DNA of 64,000 nucleotides from Limonium bicolor (lineage: Eukaryota > Streptophyta > Magnoliopsida > Caryophyllales > Plumbaginaceae), in assembly GCA_023374045.1 (NCBI GenBank), contig CM041778.1, positions 286,479,533-286,543,532 of the forward strand, given 5' to 3'. Under the pieces are notes generated by a model. The model saw nothing but the letters and a program-made list of their open reading frames with translations. It ran no database searches and was not told where the DNA came from. Below, in pieces: positions 46,641 to 58,202 of the stretch. Every line of letters begins with the position of its first letter. Position 1 is the first letter of the stretch. The position numbers and the translations under genes were made by a program.

Positions 46641-46794
46641 AATACTCTTGGAGTATTTTCATTAACATAAATAGTCCCTACTTCAACAACAAAAATGTTT
46701 GGTGCCAATTTTGTCTTCAGTAATCATATCTCTACTACCAGAGAGATAATAGAGCCAAGAAATTTCAAAGAAGCCAATACATATCAGAATTAGT

Positions 46795-47802
46795 GATTGG
46801 CTATGCAACAAGAACTCTTGGCTTCAAAGATGAATGAAACTTAGGAAATAGTTGATCTCCCAAAGAGCAAGCGAGCTATAAGTTGCAAGAGGATATATCG
46901 TGTGAAGCTCAAAGTAGATGGGACTTTAGAGCGTTAAAAAGTAAGGCTAGTTGTGCGAGGATTCACATAAAAGCATGGAATTGATTATAGAAAGACATTT
47001 ACACCAGTTGTGAAAATGACTACTACAAGAGCTCTTATAGTAGTGGCTATGAAAAGAAATTGGTTTATCAATCAGCTTGACGTCAACAACATATTTCTTC
47101 ATGTTGAGATGATGATCATGAAGTTACCCAAGGGAATAAAAGTTGATTAAGGAAACAAGATGTGCAAATTGAAGAAATCCTTATATAGATTAAAAAAGGA
47201 AAGTCGGCAATGGTATTCCAAGTTGACTACCTTTCTTACTTCACAAGGATTTATCGGATCAAATATGATTACTCACTTTTTCTATAAACATTGGAAAGAC
47301 TATGTGGCATATGTAGGTGTCTATGTGGATGATTTATTGGTTGGTGGAGATAATGAAGATGCTATAATCAATTTTGATCAAGGTGAGGCTTGATGCTGAA
47401 TTTAAAATCAAGGATCTTGGTTGTTTACACTATTTTTTGGGAATGGAGTTCCTATGCACTGATCAAGGCATGGTTATTACTCTGAAGAAGTTCACCCATG
47501 AACTTCTTGATGACTTTGGAATGCTTGATTGCAAGTCAGTTGCTAGTCCTTTGGAAGTTGGACTAAAACTGATAAGTGAAGATGGTGAACCCTTAGATAA
47601 TTATGAAGTTTATTGGAAACTTATAGGTAAACTCTAGTACTTGACAAATACTAGACCTGATCTCAGTTTTAGTATTCAATTGTTGAGTCAATTTCTCCAA
47701 AACCAAAGTACCCATCACTATATTATCGGTCTTCATGAGTTGAGGTATATATTTTTAAGACACAATATGTAATGGAATCTTGCTAAATAACAAACCTGAT
47801 TA
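46795..47802 (+). pseudogene. pol: Copia-1 reverse transcriptase, truncated towards RNase H
   Basis: Copia RT motifs appear in order: RLVVRGFT-like frame near 46940, QLDVNNIFLH (47078-47107), YVDDLLVGG (47322-47348) and DLGCLHYFLGMEF (47413-47451). The block TRPDLSFSIQ leads towards RNase H. Stops at 46970, 47147 and 47637 break it. It ends at 47802, where the copia-2 LTR starts. Confidence 0.86.
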
Positions 47803-48005
47803 TGTTAGACTGTAATATAGGTCCCATCTTGTATGCTTCTAGTTTGTATTTTAGGTTTATATTGATGTACATTTTCTGTCTTGGGAGATACATCACACGT
47901 GGTCTTTCATCCTATATAAACTACTCTTCCTCTATAATCACTACACACAGAGTAATATATACACTCTGACATAATGAAATAAAACAGTTCTCTAGTTTTC
48001 TCACA
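47803..48005 (+). repeat. 5' LTR of copia-2 (203 bp)
   Basis: It begins TGTTAGACTG and ends TTTTCTCACA, followed directly by the PBS. A TATA box TATATAAA is at 47913-47920. The 3' LTR is not in the window. Confidence 0.82.
47913..47920 (+). promoter_or_regulatory. Likely TATA box of the copia-2 LTR
   Basis: TATATAAA lies 92 bases before the LTR end, a normal place for the promoter in short copia LTRs. Confidence 0.65.
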
Positions 48006-48018
48006 TGGTATCAAGAGC
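48006..48018 (+). other. Primer binding site of copia-2
   Basis: TGGTATCAAGAGC abuts the LTR. It is the initiator tRNA-Met type with one extra A. Confidence 0.82.
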
Positions 48019-48146
48019 AAAGAGATAACCGAGAAACCCCGTTCTTTCTTTTTGTATTCCTTTCTTCCGATGCGCAAGACATATCCCATAAAAATTCAAC
48101 TCCCACCTTTTGTTTCTTCCCCTTATTTTTTGACAAATCTCGAGAC

Positions 48147-49005
48147 ATGGTTGACAAAGAAGTAGGAACACTAGATACAAGCGACAAAGGAAATCATAAA
48201 AACAAGGATGACGACACTTCAGCTGCCACAGACGAGTTATACATCCATCCGTCGGATCATACTGGAATACAACTGGCTTATAAGTTCAATGGTAAGGGAT
48301 TTCTTGACTGGAAGCAGAATTTCCTCGTCGGTCTCATCCAAATCGAAACTAGGGTTTATAGACTAAAGTATTAGAAAAGAGGATTATCAAGGCTCAAGAA
48401 AAAATGCATGGATGAAGGTGAATGGTATGGTTATGGGTTGGATCTTCACAGCCCTTGAAGATTCAATTATAAAACTATCATTCTTCCCACTACCTTAGAA
48501 ATTTGGGCAAATCTTTGTTGCCGGTTTGACCTATCCAATGGAACTCGCCTGTACTCGATTAAAAAAGAAGCAAGAAAGATGCAAGAAAATGGCGATGACC
48601 TAGATACCTATTACACAAAGTGGGTTAGCTTGTGGGATGAACTTCAACAAATTGTTAATTACCTCATCTACGCTTTTGATGCACCCTCAAAACTGGCGAA
48701 GATAACGGAGAACAAAAGAGTGGTTTACTTTTTCATGGGTCTCAATCTGACATTTCAAACCATGCGCAGTGTTGTTTTGATGATGACTCTCCTTCCAGAC
48801 ATGGACCGGGTTTATGCCATGGCAAAGAAAGAAGAAAACCACAAGAACAATCAAAGCTCTAAAAATGGATTCAAGCAACAAGCTCACTCTCCAGTCTTCT
48901 TCGAATCGACCTTCAATGTTGCAACAAAGGCCAACCCTAATCAAACCATAAATGAAGAAAAATGACCCAGATGTTCCAAATGCAAAAAACAAGGGCATTG
49001 CTATG
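48147..49005 (+). pseudogene. gag: Copia-2 gag
   Basis: The ATG at 48147 opens MVDKEVGTLDTS, then QLAYKFNGKGFLDWKQNF, a copia gag N-terminus. A stop at 48372 and frameshifts follow. The frame 48579-48965 has DDLDTYYTKWVSLWDEL, UBN2 type. The zinc knuckle starts at 48970 and is split by element B between its His and its last Cys, the remainder being at 58203. Confidence 0.85.
49001..49005. repeat. Target-site duplication CTATG of element B, left copy
   Basis: It repeats at 58198-58202 after the 3' LTR. Confidence 0.93.
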
Positions 49006-51030
49006 TGTTATACCCAAAATTTCAACCCCCCAGAGTAGTCTCTAAGGCATACGTGTTACAAAGGGCAAAAGGGGTCAAAAAGCACCAAGGCGGGATTTTC
49101 CAAGGACATTATCGAGATTTTCTATTTTCATATGACTTGTTTATTATCTCCAAACACTTCCAAATATCATAGTCATTATGAAAGGTATTTCATGATTTTC
49201 TGATAATATTTATTCTGGAGATTTAGCTTTTAATTCATATTATAAGCTAATTTCTTTAATTAACACATGAAATAACCTCAAAATAGAAATAATAAAAGGT
49301 TTCCAAAATTAAAATAAAATTGTCACATGGTTAGCATGACTACATACAGTCATAAACCTGAAATTATTTTATTTGGTACCTTAGCCCAAAATTTAAAAGA
49401 GAAATTCAATCATTTTTACAATTTTCTCTCTCCTATGGAAAATACCGAAATTAAAACAAAACGTCATGAAACTTTAACACAAGATAGAGGATGTTTATTA
49501 GAGACTAATGCCGTTGGAATTTCGTTATTTAGACTTTCCAATAATAAGTTATGAATTATGGGAGATTCCAGATTGCAAGATTTTATCTAATCGGTTATTT
49601 ATCAAAATAACCCGATTCCAACTCTCAAAATTCTTAAAAATCATCCTTTATCTTCAGTTAAAATTTCATAATTTATCTCGGCCTGAAACATATTTTACAA
49701 AATCAGATTCCCTTAGAGCACGAAATCAGCGTTTTAGATAAAGATCTTGCTCTATCAATTTGACCATGCTCTTTCTATAAAAGGACCCCCAAAAAACGAA
49801 CTAGGGCAGGGAAAACACCTCCAAAGTCAGAGAACACAGCCACAAACCTTCTTCCCACGTTTTTACACTTCCAAGCCTCAAATCAATACCGAAACACTGC
49901 AGAAATCACCCCAAAATCACCAAAAACTCATCCTTTCTTCTCCTATTGAACTTCCAAGCACCAAAACATCACAAAAACAGAAGCAAACCGTCCTTAATCA
50001 TACAAGGAAGAAGAAATCAGAAACTCGGGTCGAAGCTGAACCGGATCGGCTACCAACGACGCGTTCGAAGTTTCCCGACGTGAAGGAACAACCAAATCCC
50101 GAAGCCAAAACAGGTTAGAATTCGAATTCTTTAACTCCACTGATCACAATACGCTTCTGGTTGAAATTCCTATTCGAACTGACTTTTCTTTGCTTCTGAA
50201 TTAAGGTTTGTTTGCGTTTCTGTCCACTAACTTGTTCAATAAGTTTCGTCCTTAATTCGTAGTCAAATTGAAAACTTTTGATCACTAACATGTTTAGAAT
50301 CTTTCAGGCTACGTACCCATAAATTTTGAGCCAAAAACACCGCCGGGAACAGCCTTAACGCCGCCGTCCGAGGTCGGTCCGCACCCACGGACGCTATGTC
50401 CGAAGGCCGGACGCCCCCGGACGGTGGTGGGATATTTTTATTTTCAAAAGTTAGGGTTTTATAAAACATGTCCGGGCCCACGGACGTCCTGTCCGTGGCC
50501 TCGGACTTTTCAAAATCTCGTTTCTGTTTAAATTTGACTTTTTTGTGTAATTAGGTTAACTGGGGTCCGTGGGTTCGGACATTAGGTCCGTGGCCACGGA
50601 CGGAATAAAGATTTGACCTAATTCTGCCTCCGAAACCCTAGTTTAGGTAACTTTCAATTTCACTTTAATTTTCTGTCAAAAAACGTTAAAAAATAAAAAA
50701 AACAGAAGCGCGCACCTAGGTTAAAAACAACCCTGTAGAAAGCCGTAAACGAACCAAGTAGAGGAAAAACGACCTAGGAGGGGTAATGAAAGTAATTTGA
50801 ACCCTAAATAAGTCGAATATCAAGCCCCCGAACCCGAACTCTCCTTTCCTAATTTGATAGGTTAAAATTAGGTGGCGACTCATAATAGGTTCCAGTGGCT
50901 AGCTTAGGTTTTAATAATTATGGTTATATGACTTAGTTATTAAACTTAGGTTATAAGTGGACCTAAAACCCGATTAGATCCTAATCAACTTTAATCAACA
51001 TAGGATAGGGGTTTAAAATCGAGGCTCACA
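49006..51030 (+). repeat. 5' LTR of element B (2,025 bp)
   Basis: TGTTATACCC to GAGGCTCACA, nearly identical to 56124-58197. TATAAAAG at 49776-49783 is a likely TATA box. The GTCCG/CGGAC cluster is at 50365-50600. Confidence 0.93.
49776..49783 (+). promoter_or_regulatory. Likely TATA box of the element B LTR
   Basis: TATAAAAG, with the same box at 56895-56902 in the 3' LTR. It is followed by sequence homologous to the R/U5 part of element A. Confidence 0.6.
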
Positions 51031-51033
51031 GAC

Positions 51034-51051
51034 TGGCGACTCTGCTGGGGA
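51034..51051 (+). other. Primer binding site of element B
   Basis: TGGCGACTCTGCTGGGGA, the same as in element A, three bases after the LTR. Confidence 0.75.
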
Positions 51052-52250
51052 CAACTTCTTAATTTTAACTTGTTTAATTTTAAGAAAGAGGGCTTAACTC
51101 GAAAATTGTTTATTTATGGCTTTAATACTTTGTTTATTTACTTCTGTGCGCACTTTAATTTCTGCACCTTTGCATCATGTGAGAGCGAGGGTCCACACAA
51201 ACCAGTTTCACCCCGGGACCCATCTAGGGTCCCCTGTCAGGGACTCACACCTTTTAGGTGATGTGAATAAGCGGGGAAAAGAGGAGGATGTCGTCTAACC
51301 ACATCCCCTTAATACCTGGGCCTTAGCCCCAAGCGTTTTCCTGGCAGTGTCCTTACCTAGCCCATTGTTTGGTCAGTCAAAGACCCGACCGTAGACGCAC
51401 ACCTTTAGGTGATGTGAAAAAAGTGGGGAAACCCAAAGAGAATAGCGTGCAAGCCCTATTCCTTTGTGGCGACCTGGGCCCAAGCCCCAAGCACCTCTCC
51501 GGATCGATCCATACCCAAATTGATTTAACCGTCAAGTGAGGACATGTTGAATTTGTGTGGGCCTTGTTTGCTTGTATGATCGGCCCATTACCTAGCCTAG
51601 AGATTGATAGGAACTTCTCCTACATTAACCTAGCCCAACCGAATTGGCGGCTCTACTTGTTTGCGGCCCAGAGGCCCTGTTTGGTTTAACATGTGAGTCG
51701 TTCGGGCTTCGGCCCAAAAGCTTAGACTTAGGTGATTTCTCTTCTGGCCCAATTTGAATTATCCAATTAGTTCTAGGCCCAAAAAAAAGGAAATCCACCT
51801 GGACTTGAAATAACCCACAAGTTCTGAAAAATAAAATCTTTTTCTGCTTAGCAACCATCTTCTCTGGCCCAAGGAAAGTTAGGCCCATTTGTGGTTTAGG
51901 GACCATTCCAGCCCATGTGCTTTACTCCAGGCCCAAACACATTCCGGCCCAAGGGCTCATTCTAGACTAGGTAAACTTCTTATTTGGGCCCTAGCCCCAA
52001 ACCCTAGATCTAGGTTCACCTCTCAGGCCCAATCAAAGCCATCTGTCTAGATTTCAGCCCAAGTTCCAGTTCATAAGATACTCCAGCCCAAACACCTCAT
52101 TCTCTGGGTATCCTGGCCCACTTGCTTTCAGCCTAAGTCTGTTTCGATCTATCTTGTGAAGCATCATGTTTCAGCCCACTTCCTTTTGTTAGCTAATAAT
52201 GGACACCTTGGACACAGGTAGACTCAAGTCCTAAGTACGGTCCAATCGAC
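51052..52250 (+). other. Leader of element B with GGCCCA-rich block
   Basis: The first part (to about 51500) matches the element A leader, including its internal duplication. From 51570 to 52150 it contains about a dozen GGCCCA/TGGGCC words plus AAACCCTAG at about 51998, the pair of motifs known as site II and telo-box in plant promoters. No gene seen. Confidence 0.6.
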
Positions 52251-52898
52251 ATGGAAGCCCAGCTCGCAATTTTGGAACAAAGGCACATGGCCACCATTGA
52301 AGCCATGGAGCAGAGGCATAGTGCTGCCATGGACGCCGTGGAACCTAACTACGTTGCTGTTATCGAAGAGTTGAAAGCAAAGGCTCTTTCCCTCGAGTCC
52401 GAACGTCAAGCTCGGGATGAGTTAGTGGACAGGCTTCTCAACACCCTTTATGAATGCATTGAAGTTGGCTCCATTAGGGTCCGAGGATCGGAGGGGAATG
52501 TCAAAGAAATTGCTACAGAACTCAGGAAAGTGATCAGACAACCAGGAGCAGCAACTTGCATCCAAAGCTGCACCCGTAAGAGAACCAGGCAACATGAGGA
52601 AGACAGTGATCGACAGTCAAGAGGACCTGGTTGGAGCGTTGGGACAGTAGAACCATCCCGACGGAGTTCTCGACAGAGAGAGTTTACAGACATCGGCCGA
52701 ACACCAAGACAAGCACTTGAAGAGCTTCGAGGAAGATATCCGATGCAACCGCTCGCCCTGAGGCCAGGAACTACTCATTTGGGGAAGGATCTTAATCAAT
52801 TTTGTCACTTTCATCAGCTGCCCGGTCACGACACTGACCACTGCAGAGCCCTACAACACAGAATCCAGGATCTGATTGACCAAGGGTTCCAATTCTAA
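52251..52898 (+). CDS. gag: Reduced gag of element B: coiled coil plus CHHC zinc motif
   Basis: An intact 215-codon frame from ATG 52251. Residues 1-70 are a strong coiled-coil candidate (AILEQRHMATIEAMEQRHS repeat). Residues 75-160 are basic and polar. Residues 165-215 end with CHFHQLPGHDTDHC and RALQHRIQDLIDQG, nearly the same as in element A. The capsid block of about 200 residues found in A is missing between coiled coil and zinc motif. The frame is still open, so either the deletion was in frame by chance or the short form was kept. It may bind element RNA, which is inference. Confidence 0.75.
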   Translation: MEAQLAILEQRHMATIEAMEQRHSAAMDAVEPNYVAVIEELKAKALSLESERQARDELVDRLLNTLYECIEVGSIRVRGSEGNVKEIATELRKVIRQPGAATCIQSCTRKRTRQHEEDSDRQSRGPGWSVGTVEPSRRSSRQREFTDIGRTPRQALEELRGRYPMQPLALRPGTTHLGKDLNQFCHFHQLPGHDTDHCRALQHRIQDLIDQGFQF

Positions 52899-54780
52899 GA
52901 ACATGGTGGAGAGCGCAGAGCACGCGTGCCCAGGCATCATCAGAAATAATGTTTTTTTAGTGTTTTTCTCATTAAATGCATTTCTTTTCTTGATTAGTTG
53001 TCTTTCAACTTTTGTAGTAGTTAGTTCCCTTGAATCATTTTCGGTAGTTTTCCTGAGTTTGTAATTTCCAACATTATTCTTTTTGAATAAAACATAGTTC
53101 CGTTTTCATAATTTTTGTACAAAGCATCATTCGTTTATTCGAAAAAACTTAAAAAAAGAGCACTCACGAAGTAATCATTTTCTGACTATGCGATGGAACG
53201 GCTTGTCTCTTGTTTCTAAAAATTTGAACATGCCTAACCAAACACCACAACTCACCACATAATATCCAAACAACCCACAATGAGGTTCAAGGCCCACATC
53301 TATCAAACTGTTGTCACAAACCCCAAATCAATACTGGGGGCAATCTGAGTTTAGAATCATTGTCTTCGAATCTTTTGTTTAAACGTGTGAACTAGTCTCT
53401 GAGTGAAATTCGCGAGAGTGTCTTGAGCGGAAAAACCATGAGTGAACGAGCGTGTCATTTTTACACGACTCCGGTGAGACCACGTTCAAAGGTGAGGTAA
53501 ACGGCATAACTCCGACCGAAGGAGATAATTTGTAAATTTACTCTTAGATCTGCGAAAAGTAACAAAGAACAGATACACAACTATCAAGGATGACGAAGCA
53601 CCTAGGTACAGCACCACATAGCCAAAAGCTTGTAAGCCCTATCATTAAACCCTAGGCACCCCCGTTGAGCCTTTCGCATATCCCTTTTTCAATATTATGA
53701 GCTCCACAAAATAATCCAGCCAATGATGAATGTCCGACCCAGTGACCAAAGGAAGCGAGGAGCCCGACTCTCAGATAACATTCTCATCAGTCCAAAGAAG
53801 CAATGCTACTATCAGCATGACAAAGCGATCCGCAAATGGTCCCAGAGTGACACAGGATCAAAAGAGCTCACAATAGCTCTCGAAGCCCAAAGCCGGGAAA
53901 CATAAGAACCCCGAAGGCAAAGTCAAGAAAGGATAAAACAAAAAGGCAATCCCGAAGTGCCTCGAAGAAATTCAAATGACAAAGAAAAGAGAAATGGTGT
54001 GAAGGACAAAAGTCCAAGTCCAGAAGCTCGAAAACAACGTCAGCACAAAGCAGCTAGACGACTTCAAGACAAGGAAGATGAATCCGAGAGAAGACGCAAG
54101 TTGCAGCTTTGGTCACCCACTTAAGCTCCACATACCTCAAATATCCCTCCATGGTCCCGTTGTCCTTCATCACACCCCATGGCCACGTTATAAGCTTTAA
54201 AGACTTCTGACTTGATAGTTGTGTGTCCAATCACGTGAAAGTAACAGATCAAATGCGTAAATCCGTCAAATATCGAATTCAATGGTCTAGAAGTTGTGAC
54301 CGTAGGTAAGGAACGAGTGCAAGCATCAAAACACGCCGAGTGTAGGTTAGGAAGCACCACATAAAAACATAAGCCTTGACCCTGTAAGGACGAGACTCGT
54401 TCGCACGTTTAATAAAAGAAAATACTGGGGGAATCGATCGTTCCGATCGATTGCCATGAACTCTAGCTCAGTTTGTCTTAAGGGAAAAGTACTGGGGGCA
54501 ATTGTTGGTTCCAACAATTGCTATGACAACACCAATTCGAACCCAGAGCTCAAACATCACCACCACCATTCCACCTCAAGCCTGTCATTGGCCTTACCTC
54601 CACAAAAACATCAGGCCCGTCATAACCCAGACCACCATCCAAAATCATAGCCTGATCCCAGGTCTATCGCAAATCCTGAACACCGGAAAAGCCTTTAACA
54701 CACAACAAACACCACACACTTCCACCAGCGGCATGTTCATTTTCTTAAGAAACAAATTGTAGATATGAAATTTTTAGTCA
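52899..54780 (+). other. 3' region of element B, non-coding
   Basis: It is homologous to 39240-40800 of element A. PPT-like ACTGGGGG words occur at 53332, 54424 and 54490. Perfect hairpins AATCGATCG-TTC-CGATCGATT (54432-54452) and GCAATTGTTGG-TT-CCAACAATTGC (54498-54521) follow the last two. No pol. Confidence 0.7.
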
Positions 54781-54819
54781 GGAAATGATCATTTCACTTT
54801 CTTTTTTTAGTAGAGTTTT

Positions 54820-55060
54820 CTCAAGCATTGCCATGTTTGGCACATCTTTCAACAGTTCCTTGTTTTGGCAAGCTTCCAACAAACACTTTAGTTGCATTTT
54901 ACAACTTTTGCATAACACCTCAACATCGCCAAGTTTGGCACCTTTTCCAACAGTTTCCTGTTTTGAACGAGTATCCTTCATATATTTTGATTGCATACAT
55001 CTTATCATCATTGCCATGTTTGGCACTCCAGTAATCAGTTTTCATCATTTGCACGAGACC
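54820..55060. repeat. Imperfect repeats around TTGCCATGTTTGGCAC in element B
   Basis: Three units of roughly 80-100 bp share GCCA(T/A)GTTTGGCAC and CAACAGTT(T)CC(T)TGTTTT. The core word is itself a short palindrome. Confidence 0.65.
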
Positions 55061-55082
55061 ATTATCTTTCCGATTCATTCTT

Positions 55083-55385
55083 AGTTCGAGACCCATCATT
55101 TTCAAGACTTTAGTACGAGACTCGGCATCTTCATTCAGCGCGAGACCCAGAATCAATGCGAAATCCGGCTTTTTCTTCATCCATTTAGTATGAGACTTCA
55201 GTGCAAGACCCATCATTTTCTTCAGTGCTAGACCCATCATTTTCTTCAGTGCGAGACCATGCATCTTCATCAGTGCGAGACCATCATATTCGTCAGTGCG
55301 AGACCGAGCGTCATCATCTAGTGCGAGACCAGTACGAGACCTAGTATCATCTTCAGTGCGAGACAGGTACGAGACAGAGCGCGAT
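55083..55385. repeat. Irregular tandem array GTGCGAGACC in element B
   Basis: About a dozen copies of (A/G)(T/C)GCGAGACC or ACGAGAC words spaced 15-35 bp apart with CATCATTTTCTTCA spacers. It sits where element A has array 1, whose unit holds CATAAGACCTAG, so the arrays occupy the same slot but differ in unit. Confidence 0.8.
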
Positions 55386-55389
55386 CTAA

Positions 55390-55830
55390 GTTGGCGGGGC
55401 AGAGGCAATAAGTCCCCATCTTCATGTCAACTTCTTGGGAGAAACAACTAGTGGGCAGTGGCAATAAGTCCCCTTGGTAATCTAGAAGTTATCCCAGCAC
55501 CCCAGTTGGTGGGCAGAGGCAATAAGTCCCCATAGTATACCAACAAGGAGCATTGGAACGGGTTTCGGTCCCCAGAAGCATCCGAACATCATTTTCATAT
55601 CATCCATCTGCATTATCCAGGCGCGTCACAAGACCTGGCGATAGAAAAGTTGGCGAGGTGATGGCAATAAATCCTCCTGTGCGATGTCAACTTATTTTGG
55701 GATCAACGAATGGTGGGCGATGGCAATAAGTCCCCAGGGTTTTTACCAGGAGTTATCCCTGCACACCGGCTTGGGGGGCGATGGCAATAAGTCCACATTG
55801 GGTCCAGCCAGGAGCATTGGCACGGGTTTC
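55390..55830. repeat. GGCAATAAGTCC repeat block in element B
   Basis: Six copies of GGCAATAA(G/A)TCC within imperfect units of about 65-70 bp, and two copies of GGGTTTCGGTCCCCAGAAGC. Related to 41540-41730. Confidence 0.8.
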
Positions 55831-55884
55831 GGTCCCCAGAAGCATCCGAGCATCATCAACATTCTTGCATCTACACATTACTTC

Positions 55885-56015
55885 GTCTTTTAGGTTGTCA
55901 ACGCCTTAGAATCGCTTGACATTACTTCGTCTTTTAGGTTGTCAACGCCGTAGAATCTCTTGACATTTACTTTGTCATTTTGTTTTTAGGTAGTCAGCGC
56001 CTTAGAATAGCTCGA
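55885..56015. repeat. Short tandem array GTCAACGCC in element B
   Basis: Three units of 44-50 bp around GTTGTCAACGCCTTAGAAT, corresponding to the ten-unit array 2 of element A. Confidence 0.82.
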
Positions 56016-56109
56016 CACAATCCACATATAGGGTCTTTTAAAATCCCAAAATTTTGGGGTGTCACTTAGGCATCAACTAGTCTTTTCATCTTCATTACAA
56101 AGCCTAGTT

Positions 56110-56121
56110 GACGGGGGGCAA
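56110..56121 (+). other. Polypurine tract of element B
   Basis: GACGGGGGGCAA, two bases before the 3' LTR, the same as in element A. Confidence 0.85.
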
Positions 56122-56123
56122 TC

Positions 56124-58197
56124 TGTTATACCCAAAATTTCAACCCCCCGGAGTAGTCTCTAAGGCATACGTGTTACAAAGGGCAAAAGGGGTCAAAAAG
56201 CACCAAGGCGGGATTTTCCAAGGACATTATCGGGATTTTCTATTTTCATATGACTTGTTTATTATCTCCAAACACTTCCAAATATCATAGTCATTATGGA
56301 AGGTATTTCATGATTTTCTGATAATATTTATTCTGGAGATTTAGCTTTTAATTCATATTATAAGCTAATTTCTTTAATTAACACATGAAATAACCTCAAA
56401 ATAGAAATAATAAAAGGTTTCCAAAATTAAAATAAAATTGTCACATGGTTAGCATGACTACATACAGTCATAAACCTGAAATTATTTTATTTGGTACCTT
56501 AGCCCAAAATTTAAAAGAGAAATTCAATCATTTTTGCAATTTTCTCTCTCCTATGGAAAATACCGAAATTAAAACAAAACGTCATGAAATTTTAACACAA
56601 GATAGAGGATGTTTATTAGAGACTACTGCCGTTGGAATTTCGTTATTTAGACTTTCCAATAATAAGTTATGAATTATGGGAGATTCCAGATTGCAAGATT
56701 TTTATCTAATCGGTTATTTATCAAAATAACCCGATTCCAACTCTCAAAATTCTTAAAAATCATCCTTTATCTTCAGTTACAATTTCATAATTTATCTCGG
56801 CCTGAAACATATTTTACAAAATCAGATTCCCTTAGAGCACGAAATCAGCGTTTTAGATAAAGATCTTGCTCTATCAATTTGACCATGCTCTTTCTATAAA
56901 AGGACCCCCAAAAAACGAACTAGGGCAGGGAAGAACACCTCCAAAGTCAGAGAACACAGCCACAAACCTTCTTCCCACGTTTTTACACTTCCAAGCCTCA
57001 AATCAATACCGAAACACTGCAGAAATCACCCCAAAATCACCAAAAACTCATCCTTTCTTCTCCTATTGAACTTCCAAGCACCAAAACATCACAAAAACAG
57101 AAGCAAACCGTCCTTAATCATACAAGGAAGAAGAAATCAGAAACTCGGGTCGAAGCTGAACCGGATCGGCTACCAACGACGCGTTCGAAGTTTCCCGACG
57201 TGAAGGAACAACCAAATCCCGAAGCCAAAACAGGTTAGAATTCGAATTCTTTAACTCCACTGATCATAATACGCTTCTGGTTGAAATTCCTATTCGAACT
57301 GACTTTTCTTTGCTTCTGAATTAAGGTTTGTTTGCGTTTCTGTCCACTAACTTGTTCAATAAGTTTCGTCCTTAATTCGTAGTCAAATTGAAAACTTTTG
57401 ATCACTAACATGTTTAGAATCTTTCAGGCTACGTACCCATAAATTTTGAGCCAAAAACACCACCGGGAACAGCCTTAACGCCGCCGTCCGAGGTCGGTCC
57501 GCACCCACGGACGCTATGTCCGGGGTCCCGGACACTCTGTCCGGGGTCCCGGACGCTCTGTCCAAAGGCCGGACGCCCCTGGACGGTGGCGGGATATTTT
57601 TATTTTCAAAAGTTAGGGTTTTATAAAACATGTCCGGGCCCACGGACGTCCTGTCCGTGGCCTCGGACTTTTCAAAATCTCGTTTCTGTTTAAATTTGAC
57701 TTTTTTGTGTAATTAGGTTAACTGGGGTCCGTGGGTTCGGACATTAGGTCCGTGGCCACGGACCGAATAAAGATTTGACCTAATTCTGCCTCCAAAACCC
57801 TAGTTTAGGTAACTTTCAATTTCACTTTAATTTTCTGTCAAAAAACGTTAAAAAATAAAAAAAAAACAGAAGCGCGCACCTAGGTTAAAAACAACCCTGT
57901 AGAAAGCCGTAAACGAACCAAGTAGAGGAAAAACGACCTAGGAGGGGTAATGAAAGTAATTTGAACCCTAAATAAGTCGAATATCAAGCCCCCGAACCCG
58001 AACTCTCCTTTCCTAATTTGATATAGGTTAAAATTAGGTGGCGACTCATAATAGGTTCCAGTGGGTTAGCTTAGGTTTTAATAATTATGGTTATATGACT
58101 TAGTTATTAAACTTAGGTTATAAGTGGACCTAAAACCCGATTAGATCCTAATCAACTTAAATCAACATAGGATAGGGGTTTAAAATCGAGGCTCACA
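56124..58197 (+). repeat. 3' LTR of element B (2,074 bp)
   Basis: Nearly identical to 49006-51030 except for an added inverted-repeat stretch near 57525-57560 (two GTCCGGGGTCCCGGAC units) that the 5' LTR lacks. Followed by the CTATG duplication. Confidence 0.93.
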
Positions 58198-58202
58198 CTA
58201 TG

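Larger units (their letters stand above)
32149..47802 (+). mobile_element. Copia-1: Ty1-copia element, interrupted twice
   Basis: It starts with a candidate LTR (32149-32485) and a PBS, then gag up to 32930. A CACTA transposon fills 32931-44208, and gag, protease, integrase and RT follow to 47802, where copia-2 is inserted. The order gag-PR-INT-RT marks it as Ty1-copia. Its own sequence here is about 4.4 kb. Many stops and frameshifts show an old copy. The rest of RNase H and the 3' LTR must lie beyond copia-2, outside the window. Confidence 0.88.
49006..58197 (+). mobile_element. Element B: Tat-type LTR element with a capsid-less gag
   Basis: LTRs are 49006-51030 and 56124-58197, duplication CTATG, PBS at 51034 and PPT at 56110-56121. 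LTR ends, PBS, leader, zinc motif, 3' modules and tandem repeats match element A, so they form one family. The U3 halves of the LTRs differ while the last 850 bp or so are shared. It has no pol. Its only good frame (52251-52898) lacks the capsid domain, so it is more reduced than A. Its LTRs are nearly identical, which suggests a younger insertion. Confidence 0.9.

Noticed and set aside
54920..55408. 162-codon antisense frame with LALKKMMG repeats
   Set aside because: Produced by the GTGCGAGACC tandem array. No sign of a real gene.
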